Of a stretch of DNA of 64,000 bases, positions 22,801 to 36,866 are shown in pieces. How positions within the stretch are numbered: the stretch's first letter is position 1; each line of letters starts with the position of its first letter. The stretch comes from Polychytrium aggregatum (Eukaryota; Chytridiomycota; Chytridiomycetes; Polychytriales), in assembly GCF_025602895.1 (NCBI RefSeq), contig NW_026516227.1:186001-250000 (forward strand). The letters run 5' to 3'. The notes below the pieces were generated by a model. That model worked only from the letters and a program-made list of their open reading frames with translations. It did no database searches and had not been told where the DNA came from. A program made the position numbers and the translations under genes.

Positions 22801-25800
22801 TCGAATGTTGAGGAAGCTGTTCTCCTGGTAGCCAATAACCTCCGACAGCGCGCCGTAGTTCTGGCCTCCGAGGAAAAAGACAGGCGACTTTTCGGGAAAC
22901 TCGGTCGGCAGAGGAGGGGGAGGGAGTTCCTGGAAGGCAGTGGGAACGGGTTTGAGTCAACAGCGGTGCCACCTCCAGCGATATCGTTAGCGGTGTCACG
23001 CGGGCATCACGGCCACCGATGCCCATGGCTGCTTCGACAGCAATAGCGACGGTCACGCACCACAAACCGAGCGTCGGGAGTTGCCACGGTGTCGACGACC
23101 AGCTGGAGCGGCACAAACTCTTCGCCCACTCTGGGCGAGTACTCCTTGACGAGCGAGCCGTCCTCCTCCAGGCGCATGCCCTTCAAGGGCCACACATAGA
23201 ACATCGCCTCCACGGGACCAAGCAAGGTGCCAAAGCGCTTGCTGTAGAAATGCTCGATTCTCTCGGCAGTCTTGAAGAACTTGTCGGAGGCTTCGGGAGA
23301 GTGCGGGGTCTTGACGACGTGGGGGCGGCCAGAGGAGCCCTCAACAAGGTCGTACTTGAAAAACTCGTCAACCATCCCCTTCACGAGCGCCTCAGTCAAG
23401 AAGGGCCAGCCTGTGACGCGGAGGTAGCGTCAGTATCGACGTGATCAGTATGCGCAAGACACGACCAACATATTCTGTCGGCTCAGGATCGCGAGCCAGT
23501 GCAGGGTTTAGCTGATTCGGCATCGGAGCGCCCACTCAAGACCGGGATCTGATGGGCCAGAGTGCGAACCACCAGCATGAAGCGCGGCATGATCCTCAGA
23601 GGGCACTCACCGACAAAGATAGATGTGCCAATCTTATCTCTGGCCACCTGGTCGAAATTGGCGCCTTGGTAGCGATTCACAGGCGTGATGACCATGCTTT
23701 CGTTGCTGTAAAACGAGGCCAGAGTGCGTAAGCAACAACAACCAGCAGAAGCGACGTAGCTCCCGTAGGCTTTGGTCGCCGCAGTACATCTTGTGCAAAA
23801 GGAGGGCTTACTGGCTATCTGAATTGAAGACGTTGACGCCATGGAAGCCCAGCGTGGCCGTATACGTGATGGAGCCCAAGGCCGGGAAGCCAGGCACGTT
23901 GGTTCCGCCAACTTGAACGCCGGGAAGAAGTCCTTTAATAAAGCCGTGCGGGCCAAGCTCCGGTAAACTGTAGGACTCTGCTTTGCAGGTGCATGCGGTG
24001 ATATCTTTGTTGTCACGGGTGGGTTGATTTGTTAGTGCGCGTACAGCATCCTGGGCGATGGCCGACCTGAATCCAGCGTACTCCGAAAGAAGCTCGGTCG
24101 ACGCAATGTGACAACTGCAAATACTGCCCACACTCACTCTACTCACCGGGGAATCGGCCAGGCAAAGGCGAGGGGAAGTGGTGAACGTGGTCCGGGTCAT
24201 ACTTGAAAATGACCGCGGAACCGTGTGTGTTTCGTCGCTTTTCCTCCTTGGTGAGCTGGGACTCACGCGCTACAAGAATGAAGGGAGAGACGAGCCATCA
24301 ACAAAAACGCCATGCATCGCAGAAAGTGGCAGAGCACCAGTACTGGCAGCCCGTGTCGAACGACAGCGCTGTGCCGAAAAAATGCAAGTCGGAAATAGCA
24401 GCTACCTTTCATCGCCTTGAGGAGTCGCACCTCATCAATAAACGGGATCTTGACAACGGCCTCCCAGTCGTTCTTCTTTCCGTTCAAATCGCACTCGAAA
24501 TCCAGAGGGTAGAAATCGAGGATAGGTGATCCGGCATCGGTCATCAAGCTCTGCCAAAGATATATATGGTCAGTGAATTCACATTCATATGCAGACTGGC
24601 CTTCATCGGTCAGAAGACAGGACAGTATGAGGCACTGTCTTCTGACTGCTCTATTGCCCGCAATCTCGCAAGCCCTTGGTAATTGATGCCGTGCTACCAG
24701 TTGCGCCGGATGGCCGCCCTTCCGGCACATCTCTTGTGACCACTTACTTTGAACGCTTCTGGAATCATGCTGCGGCTGGCCGCAGGAAGAACACCCATGA
24801 GCTGCTCGAATGGAAGGAATGGGGTGCCGATGTTGAAGGTGATCTTGAGCTGGCCAATGTCGACGATATCTGATCGGTCCCCAGAGTCAGTATGCTTTGC
24901 GACCAACCTCATCTGAGGCCTTCGCATACCCCGAGTGGCGCCAGGGCAGCCTTACCAGAGACACGGGGGGCGTAGTGGTACGGGAAGAACCAAGACCACG
25001 ATGGGACACCTTCGTAATAGTAGAGCATAACCCACTGCAGGCCCTCGATATACGAGGCAACCAGAGTCGCAATCTCTTCTTTCATGGCGCCGCTCTTCTC
25101 GGAGAACTCGAGCTTGGACTGCACAAGCAGAATGATTGCAGTGGGTATCAGAGACGAGCGAGCCGGATATCCACGATCAAAACACGCGCGGCGATGGCAA
25201 CGGGCAGAAGTGGGTACGGATCAGCCACCAGTGCTCGCATCGCGGTCGTATCGTTTAGCCCAGGCGTGGCAAATTGAAGACACACGCATCGGAGCAAAAT
25301 GGACAGCAGGCACCTTACCCGGTAGTAGATGTGTTTCATCTTCTCAAAGTCGCTCTTGAGGCGTTCTTCAGCTGATAGCTCCAGGTCTTGGGCGACCTGC
25401 TTCTCATCGGTGATCCTCATTCCGGCGTATTTTTTGAGCACACGCTCTTGAGCGGCAGAGCTTTCTTGGTCAAACTCCTCCTCGTCGTCGTCGCCGCTCT
25501 CCTCCCATTCGATCACCAAATAGTGCTGGCCATCATCGTCTTCTGTCTCTCGAAACTCGATGTTGTGGCGCAAACCGAGTTGCTTGACAAGCTCGATAAT
25601 GAAGGCGCGATCACGGGCGGGCAGCATGGTCGAGAACTCGATTCGATCAGAGCGGCCGCGCTTGTGCACAAAGGCCTTGATCTCGTCGAAATACGCTTTC
25701 TGGCTGAGCGACATTGCTGGCGGCCAAAGAGACCGTGTTAAATCGGCATCGCCCACACCACACAAGCTTTGCGTAGCATCGTTGTTGTGAACCGATGAAT

Positions 25801-27774
25801 CGAGTGACGCATTTGCTCGTTGTCTGGCCACATAGATGCACAGCCCCTCTGATCAGCAGCATGCGGCAGATCAGATACTCGACTCACATGGCCCGTTTGT
25901 TTCATGAACCGGCTGCTGTTGGCTCGACCCTTTGTCTCCTCGGTGTCCGCGCTTCTTTTTCATCCACTTGTCATCCTGGGCCTGGCTTTCGACAAAATGC
26001 TCCCATTCGAACTGGCACAAGGTGCCCATGATCGTCTGCAGGCGATCCAGGTTGATGTGGCCGCCATTGTTGATGTAGCCATCGAGCGTGGGAAGAACCT
26101 GCCGGTAAATTTGAAACACCATAGCCAAGGCACCTTCGTTGATATGGAGGTCGGGAAGATGTGGCAAAAAGTCGTTTCCGATGAACAGGTTGAGGAGGAT
26201 AAAGTCGTCGATGATATTCTCGACACTGTAAGCAAACGGCAGGGTGTTTCGGATGTCGGAAAACTCTCGGTCCAGATACTCGCGGAAGAGGCACAGATGC
26301 ATCAGATAAAAGTTCTGTTCGCCGGGGTTGTTCGAGGACTTGCGCGACTTGCGGCCAAAGGTGACTTCCTCGCGGAGCAGCGAAAAGTAGGGCTCGTGCG
26401 TCAGCAGCCCAAGCATGATCAAGTCGGCGTCGAGTCCATACAGACAGTGGCGGAGGTTGGGCTCGTAGTTGGGCCGGGACTTTGCTAGGCGAATATACTC
26501 CATGATCTTGTGCTCGCCCTCGCCGGGAACCTCGTGTCCGGAGAGGATAACCTTGACATTGCGCCATGCGGCATCCTCGGTGATCTTCTTGTTCACAAAG
26601 TACCTGAGTTGGTCCGACAGGCGGGCCATGAACTCGGTGCCTGTACGAGACGGCAGCATAGCCATGGTCCAGTGTTGAATACAACGTGTCAGCGCAGCGG
26701 ACAGATTGAACCGCAGCAACAGGGGCAGTCTGGTTGGGCCTGAGGCGACGTGGCCGCGACATCCGTACCTGGGGTGATGCAGTTGCTGTCAAATGGAGGC
26801 TCCTCGGGAAGTTCCTCGCCCCGGGCGAGTGCCTTCCTTCTGTTCTCGGCAGCGTCTTTGGCGGTTCTGAAGCGGCGGGCGCGCTGCTGGTTCATCTTTG
26901 CCCTTGGCGCACAGCCATCGACGGCCATGAAAAAGAGCTTCTTGGGCTTGATTTTGGCAAAGAGATGCTCGATGTAGTTGAAGATGCCCAAGAACATCTG
27001 CTCTTCCGTGAGACGGAAGTGGACGTCGTCGTCGTTGGAGTGGGTGCAATTGTGGATGATGCCGTTCATGTCCAGATACAGATTGTCTGCGAGTCCAGCG
27101 ACGTGTCCCGTATCGACGGTTGCCCATGGATCCAATTAGATGGGATCGGATTAAATCGGTCAAATAGGACCAGATTAGATCGGATCACATTGGTGGGCAG
27201 TCGCTCGTTAGTACATGGCTCTTGCTGCCGACCAACTTGGCCCAAACGAAGCCAGACACGCGCCGACATGCCAGACCCGACGATGTTCTTGCCGTGCCCT
27301 GGCCCTCCTCCCACGGCGTACATCCAAACGATCGATCCACCACACGGGTCATGAGCGTCAGCTGCGGGAGAGATCGAGATCGACCCACCAAACTCTGGAA
27401 TTCTGTTCTCTTGGATCATTTGGCTCGTGAGAGGATATCTCTCGCTGATCCAGCGGAAGAACTATCGGACAGCGGCAGGCGGCAGAGTTCCATGCACACG
27501 AGAGGCGTGGGTGATCAGCGGGCGGTGTCATGATATCCTCAAGCCGATCAACGGCATCGAGGGTAGCTGCCTGGTCTACGAGCAGCCCCTCTCCCAACAC
27601 CGCAGCGACAGGTCGTTGGTGGCGACGACAGGACGGCCGAGGGGCGAGAGAACCGAGCCAAAGGCGTGTGCTGTTGCCCAAAGCGCAGGCCCGCTCTCGG
27701 CAGGAGCCCACCGGTCAGCCGCGTTGGTTGCAGTGCAACGGTTCTGGATGCGGGTGTACCTTTGGGATACCCAT
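19878..27774 (-). CDS. XRN1: XRN1-type 5'-3' exoribonuclease with RGG-rich tail
   Basis: A long multi-exon gene. The first coding exon is only 15 bp (27774-27760, MGIPK) and joins [20 protein letters not shown] at 27461-27389. It then joins [14 protein letters not shown] from 27086, giving the canonical XRN1 N-terminus. The exonuclease core continues with [53 protein letters not shown] and [19 protein letters not shown], covering the acidic metal-binding residues. Downstream come [38 protein letters not shown] and a KOW/SH3-like segment ([18 protein letters not shown]). The last exon (about 613 codons) is Pro/Gln/Ala-rich and ends in an RGG domain ([20 protein letters not shown]). XRN1 degrades decapped mRNA in the cytoplasm. 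RGG tails commonly bind RNA or drive condensates. Some middle exon borders are approximate. Confidence 0.93.
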
Positions 27775-28388
27775 GGTTTATCTGCTGGACTGCGGCTGAG
27801 AAGCTGGACGGATGGTTGCGTTTGGCGAAGAGGAGCTGTGATCCAATGGGGGCAGTTAGCGACGATACAACGCCCACGGGCCGCGGCAGCATGCATATGT
27901 GCGCCGTCTGCTCCGATGGCCGGCCGCGATGCTCACATCGATGGCTTGTGCAGGAGGGCTGCGGGGCGGGCGTGCTTGCACGGCAGCGATCGTGAAGCAG
28001 ATGGAGAGCGACGGCCATCCGGCCAGGCCCGGCACGCTAGCGAGAAGAGGTCTCGTCCGGCTGCTGCGCCTCAGCCAGGGATCTGGCCAGACAACTTTCC
28101 CACAGGACTTCTCCACCGGGCTTTCCCACCGTGCCGCCATGCACCGCCATGCGCCGACAAGCACCGCCATCCATCGACCAAGACGCATCGCGCAGGCCGA
28201 GAGGGGGGGGGCATTGCAAAGTCCGGCAACAGAATCGGATCGCACTCGGAGCAGTGGCGGCGATCAGAAAGTACAAATTGCCGCTCGCGTGAAACTATTC
28301 TTGGCCGGTCTGCCGCTTCCCACGCTCGACCTTTGTTCGCACAGGCCCCGGTCGGAGAGAGAGAGAGCGGTCGCTTTGGGCTCAGGAT
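27775..28388. other. intergenic region, upstream of XRN1 and downstream of the ankyrin/coiled-coil gene
   Basis: Both neighbours are on the minus strand, so this holds the XRN1 promoter and the 3' end of the next gene. It has a G8 run at about 28203. No gene seen. Confidence 0.5.
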
Positions 28389-31300
28389 TTATGGTCTTTC
28401 TGTGGTCCGGGACAGGCGATAGTCTGTCGGCTCCAGCTGGAACGACAGCACCCGGGTCCGGCTGGCCCCCCGCGATCGTGGGTTGTGCTCGGTGAGCAGC
28501 GTCTCGACCTGCTTCTGGAATGACACCGATGTGCGTCGCTCCTCGTTGCGCTCACGCTCGGACCGCTGGGCTCCCATCGAGGCTCGCCGTCGGGGCGAAG
28601 GTGACCGTCCACGATCGTCTGCCCAGGCCTTCGTTGCTGATCCTCCGGCGTTGTGCTTCTGCCGCGACTCCAGCGTCGCAATCTTGTTTTGCAGGAGCTG
28701 GTTCGAGAGCTTTATGGTCTCGAGCTCTGCTCGCAGTTCGACCTCGGCCGAGCGCGGCCGCTTAGATTGCATCAGCACCGACCGCTTTTCGATCGCCAGC
28801 ATCTGCTTGAGCGACGAAATCTCGTCCTGGAGCGTGTGGATCTCTCGTTGGTGCACCTCCTGCAGCTCAAGGGTGGCCTGGTCCTTGTGCTTGTTGACCT
28901 GCTCTCGCTCGGACGACTGCATCTCCAGCCGAGCTACAATTTTGCGCAGCTTTCCATCGAATGACTGCTTGTGGTGTGCCTCGACGTTTTGGATCTTGGT
29001 CTCCATCCGCACGATCTGCGCACGCAGCAGGCCGTTCTTCTCCTCCAGCTCGTTGCTGCGATCGATGAACTTCTTGGCGGCCTTATAGGCCACATCCATA
29101 TCCTCAAACTCGCGGCGCAGCTGCGCATGTAGGGACTGCAGCTTTCGGTAGTCGACCTCGGCCTCGGCAAGTGAGTCTTTGGCCTCGCGCAGTTGCTGCT
29201 TGAGACTGCGGTCGCTTGTGATGGTGTCGAGCAGCTCCTGGGTCTTGACGTCCGAGAGCCGCCGCTGGTTCTCGAGGAAGGCGATTCGCTCTTCGAGCTT
29301 GGTGCGGACAGAGTTCATGTTGGCAATCTCGTCCTCAAGCTGCTTCTTGGCCCTCTCGAACCGGATTTCGTTGTTGCGCTTGGCCTCTCGCTCGACATAG
29401 AGCTGTGACTCGAGTTGCCGCTGCGAGTCGAGGCAGAGCTCCAGCTCGCGGCGCGGCACCTTGGATTCCTCCTCGAGCTTCTTGATATAGTCCTGCTGCT
29501 CCTGCGACCGCCGCTGGACAATCTCAAGCTTGGACAGGGTTTCCTTGTACTGCCGCGTCACCGCCTCGATGTCCCGGCCGGCCTGGTTGAAGTTTGCCTG
29601 CTTCTGTTCAAGGATGCCGACGAGGTTCTCCTTCTCGATCCGCAGCGACTCGATTTGGAGCTGGCTTTCCTTGGCACGCTTCTCGAGGTTGCCAAAGGAC
29701 TCGGATCCGACCTGCATCTTGCTCTCGAGCTGAATCATGGCTTGCTCCAGGCTCTCGATCCTGAGATTGGCTTTCTTCAGCAGCAGATCCTTGCGTCCGG
29801 ATGCCTCTGCGAGGGCCTTCTTCTCCTCGTCGACCTCCTTGTGTTCGTTTTGCAGCCGCTGGAGATCTCGATAGACATGATCGGCATGGTCTTGCTTCTG
29901 GCGAAGCAGGTCGTCCGTTCGGGCCTTTTCAGCCTCGCTCTGCTGTCGCAGCTGCCACACCGTGACGTTGCTGCTCTCAAGCTCGGCCGCCAGCTTGGAC
30001 AGTTTGAGCTCGCCCTCGGAGAGCTGCTGCCGGAGCCGTTTGATCAGCTCATTCAGCTCGGCAATGCGTTCGCTGCTCTGGTCCAAGGCCCTCTTGGACT
30101 GGGCGCTCTGCTCCTCGCGCGTTGCTGTTTCATGGACGAGAGCGCGTTTAGCAATCTCCGCTTCGTTTCGGCCCTTGACCAGCTCCAGCTTCAACGAATT
30201 AATGTCCTTTTCCGACTGTACTAACTTTACGTTTTGCTCGATAATATGGGCCTCGCCCTCCTTCAGGGACTTTTGCAGCTTGGCGATCTTCTGGTCCTGC
30301 TCCCGCTTGTCGTCCTCCAGGGACTTGATCTGCCCGAGAAGCGCAGACCTGTTTGTGGTCAGCTCGCCCAGCTCAGCTATCAGCTTCTGCATCTCCTTGT
30401 CTTTTGTCTGGAGGATTCGCTCGTAGCCCAGGATTCTCTCGCGCTGCTCCTCGTCAGACACGCTGGCCTTGATCCCAGCGCGCAGATGCTTGATCTCGAC
30501 CTCCAGCTCTTGTGCCTTGACGTAGATCTGCAGCTTCTCCTCCTGGATCTCGTTGAGCCGCACGTCGCGCTTCTTGATGTTGTTGCGCAAGTCTTCGTTC
30601 TGCGTCTCGAGCTCACTGATCTGCACCTTCATCGCCTGGATCGCTCGCTTGGTCTCGTCGGCTGTGTCCTCCTTGACATCCTCCATCCGGCTGTAGATGT
30701 TCTTGAGCGTCTTGTCGACACGATCCAGCAGCCCACTCTGCTCAGACTTGTAGTACGAGATAATGTCCCGGGTCTTGCCGATGCGGTCAATGTGCACGCT
30801 CACTAGGGTCTCGACAAGCTCGCGCAGACTCGGCTCGGTGCCCATGTCGCCTTGCACCTCGGCCAAGAACTGCTTGGCGTTGACATAGTCCTTGCGTCGC
30901 TCCTCTTCCAGATCGTTTAGGATCGACACCGGCATGCTGACTTCATTCTGGATGAACGACGAGATGCGGCCGAGCATCTGCGGCATGGGCCCCGAGAGAT
31001 CCATCACCGTGAGTTGCTCGACCAGAGGCTTGGGGCTGGGCGCGCCAATGCCTTTGATATCAAAGTACGAAACCGTCTTGCTCTTGAGCTGGCGCACGGC
31101 AGCGTACACGGCCTCGGTTTTCTTGCGCTCGTCCTCGAGGCATCGGCGGAGCTTTTCGATCTCTCGGTTGAGATCCGCCGCATGTTTTTGCTGCTGGGAG
31201 CACGCTTCGTTGCTGGCCTGGAGATCCTCTTTCATTCGAACAATCTCCAGGTTCAGCTTGGCCACGCGCTCGTCGGTCGACAGGGTGAGCTCGACTTGAC

Positions 31301-34300
31301 TGGCCTCGTGCCGATTGACGTGGGACTGCAGTTCCGCGATCTGCTGGGTCAGCTGTCCGATGAGTGCCTTCTGTTCGAGGTCGTTCTTGAGATACGACGC
31401 ATGCGTTTCTTTGTATATCTGTTCCTTGGACTCGTTGTCATGCTTCAGGAGCTCCACTTTGCTCTTCATTTCCACGAGCGACTTTTCTTGGGAAGAATGC
31501 ACTTTCTGGATTTGGCCCATTTGCTCGCGCAGATCCCGCTCGAGCTGCTTCGAGAACTTGACTTCTTTCTCCAGGACCTCGTTCTCGGCGCTTAACACCC
31601 GTTCTCGCTCCGTGAGCGACTCCAGGGCAGCTTCTTGCTCCGCAATAGTTTTTTTCATCTTTCGCACGCTAGTTTCGTATTCCTTGATATCAGCGCGGTA
31701 TATCTCGATCTGTGCTGTGTCTTGGATAATTTGCTCGTTGAGCTGGCTAAGGGTCTCCTCGTATCCCTTTGCGTTGGCAACTTCTGCATCGTAGAGCGTT
31801 CGTAGATCCCGCAGGTTCTCCTCCAGGACGCTTAACGACTCGATCACTTGCTGGTACTCGGCCTCTCGTGCTTGCCGCAGGCTCCGCTCCTCTTCGAACT
31901 GCTCGGTCAGGAGCTTGATCTCGCCTTCATAATACAGAGCAATGTCGGCAGCCTCCTCTTTGGACTTTGCGCTAGCGGGCCTGCTCTTGTCGTGGGATGA
32001 ACCCTTGAAGGCAATGCCCTTGATTTGGTTCCGGAGAGCATCAATCTGGCGGCTGCGCGAGTCGACAAGAGTCTTCTCGGTCGCGAGCTCGTCCTTGAGG
32101 AGATCATAGTCGAGCTTGAGCTTGTTGTGCTGCTGCTGAAGTTGCTCCTTTTCATAGATCTGCTGCTGGATCTCTTGGTTCTTGTGCTGCAGCTGCGTCT
32201 TGATGGCCGAAATCTCCTTCTGGCTGGTGATCTGGCTTTCGGTCGTCTTCTGGGCTTCGCTGTTGAGGAGCCCGATGGCTTCGTTGAGCTGCTCGGTGAT
32301 CTTTTTCTCTGCCCCTATTTGCGCTTGGAGCTCTTGGATCTCCTCGACAAGCTCTGAGTTCTTGAACTCGTACTCGGCAACAGTCTTTTCGAGGGCAGTC
32401 TGAGCATCCCTCTCCCTTTTGCTGCGCGCCGTGAGCTCGAGTACCTTGGCCTCGAGTTTGAGATGGGCATCCCCGAGCATTTCCTTGAGATCCAAAGCAG
32501 GCACAGCCCTCAGGATCTCCTCCTCAGTTTTGGACTTTGCTCCATCGCTCGTGGCTGTTTCTCCGAGCCGCTTGGTCAGCAGGTCTCGCTCCCGCTTGCA
32601 GAGCATGTACTGCACCACTGCCAGTCGAGTAGCGTGGCCGATCGTTTCGACTTGGGCCTGCAGCTTCTCCACCTCCTCTTGGTGCTGCTCGGCCGTTTCT
32701 TCACGCTCGGCTTGAGCATCGTCGACGAGCTTGCGGCGCTCGGCAGCAGCGTCTTGTCGCTCCTTCTCGAAGCTACTGAGAATCTGCACCTTCTCCTCCA
32801 TGTGCTCGACTTTGATGCGAGACAGTTCCTCGGATGCACGGCTGGAGGCTTTGGCGTACTCATCTTTCAGCGCCGTCAGCTCGTGCATGAGCCGGTCGTT
32901 CTGCGATGTTAAGGATGCAATTTGTGTCGACGATTCAGCTTGGAGCGCATCGTGAGAGGCTGTGATGAGCCCCAGCTGCTTCTCCGCCGTGACGAGCTTG
33001 GAGTTGGTGCTGTCTAGTTTGGTCTCGAGATAAGAAAGCTGGGCCCGAGTGTCGTTTGCGTCCCGCTCTCGCGCTTGAAGAGCAGCCGATAGCTCACTAA
33101 TCTTATCCTGAGCCTGGAGATGGCTTTCTCTTTCGGCTGCGAGCTCGGCTTGGAGTGACCGTACGGCGGCCTCGCCGTCGGCCCTGGCCTTGTCGATCTT
33201 GCTGCGGGCCTCGGCACCGGTGCGTTCAATTGTGTCATTCTTCTCTTGGATGATTTTCTGGAAGCCGGTGAGTAATCTCGTGATCCAGCGCTCCATCAGC
33301 GACTGCCCCGACTCTGCCCCGAGGGCATAGTCCGAGATCTCGGTCTCGGGACCAGAGAAAATCGGGAACGAAAACTCCTTCATCTTTTTTTCCATGGTGG
33401 CTTGCAGGTCATAGAGATACTTTGGATTCATATCAGGTGCACCCGGAGCGACCCTGGGAGGGAGGGCTGCCGAAGTGACCAAATCGACCCGCTCGCTCAG
33501 CTGGCTGATTTCGGACAGGTCAGTGATTTCTTGGATCGACTCGTCGTCGTGCTGTGCCCTGGACGAGCGACTGGTTTTGCGCCCGTCGCTAGATGCCTCC
33601 TTGGAAACGCTCGAGTTGTCCGAAAGCGTCTGCTGCCCAGAACGGTGGGCTTCCTGCGTTGCTTCTCGTACGCTCTCGACAGGTCTCCCGGAGGGCTTGC
33701 CGTTGCTCACGCCGTTCTTGGATGGCTTGCGGGTGGCGATCTCCGAGGTCGGGCGGGGCTTGGAAGATGATGGGCCCGGCTCTGACTGCTGGCTGGCCTC
33801 AGATGCGTCTTGCGACTTTGGACGAGAGCCCTTGCCTCGAAGCTGCTCCTGGGCCTTGGACGCATCGTCTGCCAGAACTGGCACCAGAGGGGTCACCGCA
33901 ATCTTGCTTGGTAGCGGTGGCAGTTCATAGATCGATGAACTTGCTTGGGTAGAATCCTTGCCTGCTTTTGCGCCAGTAGTCGAGGTGGCCGAGGAAGCCA
34001 CGCTCGCAGATCGACTCTTGCTGGGCGACTTGCCTTTGCCACTTGCACCAGAACGGGTCAATGGCTCATCCGTGGAGGTTGAAATCACGCTTGTTCCCAG
34101 AACGTCGAGGATATCCGACTCCTCAGGCTCGATCTGCCTCTCTCCGTCGTGGATTTTGATGGACGGTATGGAGTGAAGGGTCTGCGCGAGAAAGCAGTCA
34201 TGAGCACCAAACAGAGCAGCGTCGATCTGGTACACAGAGCTGCCGAGATGCTCCACTTACAGGTTGTTTCTTTGGGGCTGGTTGGCCCCCAGGCGGCAGA

Positions 34301-36665
34301 GACACGAGCGAAGGACCTTCGTCGAAATCATCTTCACCAGACAGCTGAAATGAACAGTGGTATCAGTCAGCGCGCATCTCAGTCGGCAGCCTTGTGCTCG
34401 AGTAGCATGAGCACTAGGTGATGCAACAGCGCCAAGCACATAACGCAGCCGAATTAGTACCTCCGAGCCCGTATCGTATCCCGCTGCTTTTGACCCAGCA
34501 GCTTTGGGTTCCTTGGTGGGGGTCGGAAGCTCGCCCCCATCCTTCTCACTCTCGGTGATGCGTGTCGGCGACTGGTCAGCATTGCCACGGGCCGACTTTT
34601 TGGAAGCAGAGTACTCCTCCTTGGAGAGCCCAAGCTGCTCCAGAAGCGCAGAGTTGGATTGGTTGGCGCCCTCGGAGTCCGAGATACTGATAGAAAAATC
34701 GGAGAGGCTCTCACTCTGCGATGCAGATAGATAAGATATGGTCAGAGCACCCTCATTTTCTGTCGGCGCATATCGAGAAGCAGGTTTGATATCGGAGTAA
34801 CGTAGCGCATTGCTATCCAGTTGAAGGTTCTCACCGATTGTACTCCATCCAGACCAGACTTGCTGAGCTCGGACTCGGAGTAGTTGATCTGTCCGAGTCC
34901 ATCGGTTGGGTGCTTTGGCGAGCTGGTAGCCGAGTGCCCAGAGACGGCCTTCTTTGGCTTGCTGTACGGAACAGTTCCGGCTCTTTTGGCGTCCTTGTTC
35001 TGTCTAGAGCTGCCAGACATAGCTTCTACTGGAACCGTTTCGGTCTCCTCGAGCTTCTGTGCGGCCTCCGAGACCACCTGCTGGATCTCTGAAGACTCCA
35101 GGAAGCTCTTTTTCACGATGACTTTCTTGGCCTCGGTGGCTAGCTCCTTGAGCAACAGCAGGTCCTTGAGCGCCTGGGCTTCTGCCTCGGGGTCGCTGGG
35201 TACACAGTCGATGGGCTTTCGGTCGTTGACATCGGCCAGCATGGGATTGGCGCCCTTGGCAATCAGTAACTTTGCTATCTCCAAGTTGCCGCGTGCAGCA
35301 GCCAAGTGAAGTGGCGTTCTGCCAAAGCACAAAGTCGAGGCGAGCAATTAGCGCGGTGCGTCTCGAGCAGTCGCCCGGAGTGGCTACAGAGGCTATTACT
35401 CGTCCAACCCAATCCAGTGCTTCCAGCCGTCAGAATGCAGCAAATCCGGTGGCATGATGAGATTGTGAGACGGACGGCTCAATAGGAGCCAGATGGACGC
35501 CAGCCGCACGTACTCTCCGATGTGGTTTTTGATGTTGATTAGCTGATCGCAAGCTGTCATTTGGACAAACTTGAGATCCCCAGTGCGGGTGGCATGGTGC
35601 AGCAGAGTGAATCCGGACTGGGAGGTGGACGATGCGCAACGCAGAAAAGCATATCAGCAAACGGCGCCTCATGTTCCGTGCCGCGCTGTGACGCACTTGT
35701 CAAGCAGCACCCCATCCAACTTCAGTCCATTCCATGCCAGACGCACGTCTCCACTCGCATCAATGCAAAAGAGCCGAGGCAGAGTCACAGTCGTATATCT
35801 AACCTTGTCGACGACCTCCTTCGAAGCACCGTGGCTGCAGAGAAAGTCGAACATGGCATAATCACCATTGAGCATGGCGTAGTGCAGCGTTGAACAGCCG
35901 TAGGCATCAATCAGATTGATGTCTGCATGGTGCTTGAGCAGCAGCTCGACGATTTGGTAGTTGCAGCCAATGACGGCCTGGAGCAGAAGGAGGGTGAAGG
36001 CAACAGGGGGTTGTGGGACGGTGAGAAAATGAGCCTGTGCTGTGCTGCGGTTACAGACCAGCCCAAGTGCACCGATCCTGCACCCGGAGCCAACAAACGT
36101 CGCCTACCAGCATTAACGCCGAGCGGCCCTCGGAGTCCTCGATGTTTGGATTGACTCGCTTCAGCTCGCTACCTTTGCCTTCGTGGTCAACGTACTCGAG
36201 CAGAAGCTGGCAGATGTCAAACAGACCGTGTTGGACGGCGACGTGCAGGGCGGTGAAGCCGTGGTAGGTGTCGGTCTTGTTGATGTCCCGTTTCTTCTCA
36301 AGCAGGGCTTTCTTGAGCTTCTTGATGTCCTTGTCGTACACTGCCTTTTGCAGGGTGTTGAGACGCTGGGGACTGATCGGCGAAGGCGTCTGAACGAGCC
36401 CTTTGGTGAAGGTCAGGAAGTTGCCTGTGAGGTTGGTGTTGATCCGAAGCTCGCTGGGGTTGCGGCTGTTGAGCCGGGAGGCCAGTGAGGAATTGTGGGA
36501 GGCTTCAGAGCCAGCTGAAGTCGAGCGCTGCCGCCGCAGCGAGCTAAACATGCCGCTGGACCTGGATATACTTGTGCTGGATTTTGACGCCAACGCGCTG
36601 ACGGAGCGACTCACGTCGTTGCTGGACTTTTTATCGGCACTGGGCGTGCCCAGCCTGTTGAACAT
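28389..36665 (-). CDS. ankyrin-repeat plus giant coiled-coil protein
   Basis: Starts at MFNRLGTPSADKKSS. A Ser-rich leader is followed by about five ankyrin repeats spread over several exons (TALHVAVQHGLFDICQLLLE, STLHYAMLNGDYAMFDFLCS, TLLHHATRTGDLKFVQM, RTPLHLAAARGNLEIAKLLI). Small linker exons lead into one enormous exon of about 5.87 kb ending at 28389. That exon encodes roughly 1700 residues of almost continuous heptad coiled coil (Glu/Lys/Leu/Gln-rich). It ends in a Ser/Arg-rich tail with RGRSPSPRRRASMGAQRS. Ankyrin repeats followed by a long coiled coil is the build of ANKRD26/UACA-type proteins, some of which act at basal bodies. I infer a scaffold at the centriole, basal body or cytoskeleton. 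Architecture is certain; the named family is not. Confidence 0.8.
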
Positions 36666-36791
36666 CTTTGGCGAGGCCGAGGAAGCACGACGCGAAGGGT
36701 GTGGGTGCTGGTGCGATTACCGTCGGCGAGGGCGAGTTCCGTGGGCTGATACGACAGAGCGCAGAGATGCCTGCTTCGCGCTGGAGCAGAC

Positions 36792-36866
36792 GCTGTTGCC
36801 GCTGATGCCGCTGTTGCCGCTGATGCCGCTGATGCCGCTAATGCTGATGCCGATGCCGATGCTGCT
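36792..36866. repeat. 9-bp minisatellite
   Basis: Tandem variants of CTGATGCCG / CTGTTGCCG, about eight units, roughly 130 bp upstream of the ankyrin gene start. Confidence 0.85.

Noticed and set aside
29415-30224. 269-codon Leu-rich plus-strand frame that looks like a membrane or leucine-rich protein
   Set aside because: It is the complement of the coiled-coil exon, where Glu/Lys/Gln codons read as Leu/Phe on the other strand.
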